Under the pieces are notes generated by a model. It was not told the origin of the DNA. It worked only from the letters and a program-made list of their open reading frames with translations, and made no database searches. From positions 17,817,190-17,881,189 of the forward strand of contig NC_135999.1 in the NCBI RefSeq assembly GCF_048128805.1: a stretch of 64,000 nucleotides of DNA, read 5' to 3'. A program made the translations under genes and the position numbers. This DNA comes from Centroberyx gerrardi. Its lineage: Eukaryota; Chordata; Actinopteri; Beryciformes; Berycidae. Below, one piece after another: positions 52,055 through 64,000 of this stretch; position 1 is the first letter of the stretch, and each line of letters begins with the position of its first letter.

Positions 52055-54726
52055 CATGTCTGATGTTTTCATTGATGGGTTTCTTTTCCATTGGCTGTTG
52101 AAGTCACAACCTGAGATACATGTAGTGAGAAAAACAGGAATAGATAACGCAAAGTGGAACAACTCTGGGGAGAGGGTGAAGACTGAAGGCATACGTATAA
52201 AACCACAGTGCACTGCTGTTGTCCTAGTCTTCAAACTGCTTTAAAGCTCTGTGAATATAGCTTAACTTCAAAAAAAAAAAAGTCATACTTGGCTGGGCTT
52301 GTGTAACAGTCTTTACTATTTAGATCACAATCTACATGTTTTTATTCTTCTCAGAAGAAAGATTAAGTGCAATAAATTTAAGGGAGGATAATCTACCTTC
52401 CCACAAATGTTTAACTGCAGGACTAGAGGCTGAATATAGGCTAGTTCAGGATGATAATGGCGTCGGTGATAGCCATAGTGGGTTTTATTTTTTTTTTATG
52501 CTTGTTTATAGCCTGTTTTGCACTAATGAATATTGCAGTATTGTGAAGGTAGTTCCAGGTGCCTTATAAATCTAGGTTTTTATTCTGGAGTGTTTCTGGA
52601 GTGCTTCCTGAAGATTCTTTGATCAGCTCTATGTTGTAAACCTGTTTTCCCGAGCCATAGTCATGCTATGCCTGAGGAAAAGCTTTAATTGCAAAACTTT
52701 CGTTGAACAGACATAAAGGTTCTGAAACCATTTTACTGTGAATTTCCTCAGAACAGGTTTTATGACACCTTTGGCAACAGAATGAATTTCATACCTGAGG
52801 CCGGATGCCTACTAAATTTCTTGAGCCAGTTGAGTAAAGTTGCCAGCCCAGCAAAATTTTCAATATCAGGGCAGTTGATTCTGCCTAAAATCTGATGATG
52901 CTGTGAGAATGTCATGCAGTGGTTGTTCTTTATAGGCTTTCTCACAATCTTGAAAAGTTGGCATGCTACTGCATTGCAAGGCAACTTGGGAGTATAGTGT
53001 GTTCAAGAAATATTTTATGCGTGTGCTCTAAAACCACAAAACCCAACGAAGCTTTAGAAGAAAAGGTCTGTAAAAACATTGTAGGCATCTGTGTTAAAAA
53101 AAGAAATTACAGTATATTTTAATGTGATTAAGTTGAGGTAACTGAATTCTTTATTTCATCATGCAATATTTTATTATCGAGAATGTTTACATTTTGGTGT
53201 GATTGTTCAGATCTGAAATTTTGACATTTAATTTTGCAGTATTTTATTGTTAAGCCTGGTGTGTTACTTTTTGTGTGATTGTTCAGATTTTATTTAAAAG
53301 GTGTGAAAACCATTTGAATTCTACCTTGTCGTAGTTTCTCAGCATACTAAACATTATGATTGGTCATCTTTTAGGACAGCTTTGCCAGCAATTGGGTGAG
53401 ATTCAGAGCAGGTAATGATAACAAAAATAAAATAAAATTGTTGATTGTTAAATTTTGGGCTGTCTTGCCCAGTGTATTGCCACCTTAAAGGTTTAAGGGA
53501 AAGAGCTTTTTTTGAATTGTAAATGTATGAAATTATGTCCAACTTATTTTGATCCCTATTACGAATAGATTATATTTTAATAAATGTTCTTTTGATCTTG
53601 ACTGCATTTTGATCTTGAATCCAGAGTGTTGTTTCCCAGCTACTGGAGTATATCTACCACTAGAGGACACAATTACACACTGTTGAGGTACTTGTTTGTA
53701 TTCTTTTGCGTAACCAGTATTATCATTTCCTTTATGGCACAAGGGATGGTCACATCAGATCCTGTGTGTTGGTCAAGTTTAATTGCAGAGCTGGTGTGCC
53801 AACAGCCAAGTACCATTTCCCAAATGTGTACTTAGTGTGTTATCCAAAAGAGTTTGTATTGTGTAACACTTGTTTAGCACACTGCACTGGTTGTGGTAAC
53901 CGAATATTTTAAAGAGGTTTTGCTGGTTTGAACCCCGAGAAGAGAAAATCTTAGTGGAGAAAGTGAATAAGAAATGCTACTTTGGTTGTACTGGCAGTTG
54001 CCAAGTATGAATGATCATGTATGTTGTAAAAAAAAAAAAAAAAAGCCTGGTTACTGTCAGTCCAGTACTATTGACAATTCCACTGTAGTATCTCAGCATG
54101 GCCGTCTTATCTGTGAAGTCATACTTGTTTTCTAGTATGAATTACAAACAATGTGGACTGAGAAACAGTGTGTGTTGTTATGGTTTATCTTGTCTATATT
54201 TGTATATTTATTCTTAAAATTCATTAACCAGGCTGCAATCTCAGTGTTTGTTGGCTCAGATGAACAGATACATTTACACTCAACTCGTCTTTTCCTTACT
54301 CTTTTATCACCTCTGCCTCCTGCTGTGTCTTCACAGCATCAGGGGCTTTTCTATCTGCTCTCCTCTCCTATCACCTCCTCTGCTTTCACTAGCCTCTCCT
54401 CTGTCAAATGTTGCTCTAATCAAGTCTCCATCCTTAAGGAGGTTCTCTCTCTGTTTGTCTTATTATTGACTATGGCGCCCTGTCCCAGTCCTTTCAAACC
54501 CAGTGCTTATTAAGATAGGGGAGTCTCCGGAGCACTGGGCTAAATTAGTTTGTTTCTCATAACTTAAATTCATCTCCAGTACATGCTTATCTCCCACAAC
54601 TTCCTCTCTCTACAGACACTCAGTGGATGAGAATGCTACAGTGAGTAGATGGACAGAAATGAACAGAGAAAGAGAAACACTGAAGCTCAGCCAAACTTAA
54701 GTCTTGACAACTATCCTTTTTCCCCT

Positions 54727-54813
<87 letters not shown>

Positions 54814-56444
54814 CATATCCTTCTGGGCTGTGAGCGATCAACTGCCAACTTCCAGAAAGTGAAAGCAAATAACTGTTCTACCTTATTCTGTGTTAGATAG
54901 CGGGGGTTGAGTTTAGTCCCACTACTGATAAACTAGGCTCACCATAGACATGTTTTCATTGGCTCAGAGCAAATGTTCACAGGCTAACTGTTTCCAGATG
55001 GGAGTTTCTGGAGGGCACATATATCATTTAACAGGGGAGGAGTGTAAAAAGAGAGCAAGAGAGCGACAACAAGGGAGAGAGAGGCAGAGCAGCAGGGGTC
55101 TGTCAAACGCATTCTGCTCTACTGACTGGGGCATTTCCTGTCTGGATTTGGGGGGATTAAGTATTTGTGTGTGGGTGTGTGAGGTCATCATGGGGATAGA
55201 TGGACAGACTACAATATATAGGCTATATATATATATATACTGTATATACTGATCTTTGAGAGGATGCTGTGCACATTTTGACAGCATAATTAAACTATAC
55301 TTGTGTACTTCTGTGAAAACATGTTTAATGTTTTATCCAATTCTTGGACATGGCAAATTTAACACAAACTGAAGTGTCCCCAGTGATCAGGAAGACTCTT
55401 CCTTTAACAGAAAATGTTACTATTTTCTATCATCTTTGTCATTTCTACTTTACTAAAGACCCACCACCTAGAGATAGTTGCTCTGTATGAATAGTGTATG
55501 TCTGATATGTGAAAGAATAGTTGAATTATCTTCTGCTCATCATACGCCCCTGTTTGGGTTGAAACTCCATTGAACATCCCCCTGACAGATTCCCCTGTCA
55601 AGTCTGAAGCTATAATTCATCATTACAAGTTCAGTGGTGTCCATTATCTGAAGGAGAAACGTCTTCTGTTCAGGAAATAACTTTGGCAGCAAGCAGACAA
55701 GCAGCATCTGACTGTGTGTGAGAACTGGTGATTGCTATAAACTTTGTCTGGAGGCTTTGTCTCAATTTCTGAGAGCAAAGCCATGCAATGGAAATGAATA
55801 ATGTGAAATAAGGTGTAAAATAATACTGCAGCGAAGAAGATGAAAATTATAAACACTGGTATATGCCTTTGGTAGGCAGTTCAATTCAGTAGACTTTATT
55901 TATTCCGAAGGGGCAGTTTAAATTCTGGGCACTCACCAGACAAACACTTTGTTTAATGTTGGTGTGTTTGTTTTAATCAACAAAACAAGGTTCTGTAGGC
56001 CTGCCAGCATTAAGATATCTGATATGATATCTGGTGTCAGGTAGCTTTGTGAACAGACACCGCCTGCCTCCCTAAACACACCCAGCAGACAGGACAGGGC
56101 AGGTTGGCTACAGGTAGCACAGGCTGCAGCCACACCTGGCTAAATAGTTTCCCAGTTTCCCTTTACAAAGAGAACAATAATAACCTGAAATCAATTTTAG
56201 AAATACACTGTACAAAGTTCATAGGAAAACTATGATATCCTATAGTGATACCATAGGAGATAAAAATCCCATAAAGTACAATAAGGTCACTATAAATTAA
56301 TAAGTGACTTCAAAATACACGACAATGTAGGTTAAGTCCCTATAGGAATAGGCTATCATAGTGACTTTTAGTTAGGAGTGACCTATATGTATATCAGTGT
56401 GACATACCCATCTGATTTTGCTGTAGCCTATATAGCAGTAACCT

Positions 56445-56477
<33 letters not shown>

Positions 56478-56708
56478 TGGTGGAGAGGGAGACAGAAAGG
56501 GAAAGAGCATAAAAGCAGGGTGCTGAACTCCACCCATGCCGCGTCATTGGAGACCTTTGCAGGTGTCAAATCCAATTCTTTCCACTTTCTCAAACAAGAA
56601 AAGGTGACTCCCACTGTCACTACCCGGATACGGCTGTACGGGAGTGTCTCTGGGAAGACGTTTGAAAGTTCTGTGAGCCTACGTTTTATCCGCGCGGGGG
56701 GGCTTGGC
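52055..56708. other. GAA 3' UTR and intergenic to MICALL2
   Basis: AATAAA at 52371-52376 is the likely GAA poly(A) signal. No further gene was seen. It contains an A-run near 54030-54044, a long (CA)n (54731-54810), a short (AT)n near 55226-55240 and an (AC)n near 56446-56472. Confidence 0.4.
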
Positions 56709-56733
56709 TTACGGTTTACGGTTTACGGTTTAC
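56709..56733 (+). repeat. short TTTACGG tandem repeat upstream of the MICALL2 start
   Basis: TTACGG followed by two further TTTACGG units and TTTACAG, ending about 42 nt before the ATG, probably in the 5' UTR. Confidence 0.7.
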
Positions 56734-56774
56734 AGCGACGTTAACTTCAGCAATTCGGTCGGTTCGGCTCGGGC

Positions 56775-63557
<6,783 letters not shown>

Positions 63558-64000
63558 GTAAGATTTTGCTGTCTGCCTCAACGAATCTACCTTTTCTTTA
63601 GTTTTTGTTCCTGTATTGTTCTTACCCCGCCTTTTGTTACAGTATTCCAACTTGCCCTCATTGGTTGGTAATTTCATTTCTGTAGCAGGAAAAAAGGCCC
63701 AGAATCAGTAGATATCTTTGCCTGGATATTTCCTAATATGTTACGGTTGTGATGAAATCCTAAGTGATACTCTCCAATCACGTCTTTTTCAAACTTCATA
63801 TCTGGAGAATATCTGAACTCTGGAATGGGAACAATTTTTCACACTTTAGAAGCCGGAGATACTAAATCGAGGTACTTCCCGGACAACAATCAATAGACAT
63901 TGAAATATCTATGTCCCATCCAAGGATATGTCCTAAAGGTGTATATTTAGTCAATATTTGACTAGATATGATATATGTCAACAAAACCCCAAATATGCAT

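Noticed and set aside
54649-54900. Open frame with a long Thr-His repeat
   Set aside because: Created by the (CA)n microsatellite at 54731-54810.

Overview
This window is animal genomic DNA, almost certainly from a ray-finned (teleost) fish. Its genes are split by GT-AG introns. It carries CA/GT microsatellites, tRNA-derived SINEs and non-autonomous hAT-like transposons of kinds common in fish. The recognisable proteins are vertebrate: BFAR, lysosomal acid alpha-glucosidase (GAA) and MICAL-like 2 (MICALL2). The species was not identified; a percomorph is a guess. All exon limits were read by eye from open frames, splice signals and intron phase, with no transcript data.

Layout. At the left edge the RING exon of BFAR lies on the minus strand and the rest of the gene runs off the window. 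From about 3.3 to 37.6 kb, three C2H2 zinc-finger (ZNF) gene models follow on the plus strand, here called A (4112-12172), B (14067-24470) and C (29290-37589). From 40971 to 52054 is a complete 20-exon GH31 alpha-glucosidase of 977 codons. From 56775 to the right edge is the 5' part of MICALL2.

The ZNF block is the accessory region. Its genes appear to be built from exchangeable exons, nearly all with phase-1 borders. The modules are: (i) an acidic motif, GGLINSDGE followed by an acidic-W-D/N-P stretch, lying just before a phase-1 splice donor; (ii) small exons of 84-99 nt that each open with a basic AT-hook-like cluster, five in a row in gene A; (iii) three-finger exons, three in a row in gene B; (iv) a pair made of an exon ending in two conserved fingers followed by a six- or seven-finger exon with an LGRPKQ/LGRPRQ-type tail, present once in A and twice in B; and (v) psi-K-x-E sites followed by acidic runs, a SUMO-acceptor consensus. 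In gene C the last two coding exons are tandemly duplicated, with patchy identity that suggests gene conversion.

The 5' ends of BFAR, the three ZNF genes and GAA each have a cluster of GCTAACGTTAGC-like motifs nearby, which looks like a shared promoter-proximal signature. MICALL2 lacks it. Introns and intergenic DNA hold several elements with clear ends, including two hAT-like MITEs with perfect 8-bp target duplications (30511-30899 and 33204-33899), at least four SINE copies, and poly-G/C tracts of 14-22 nt.
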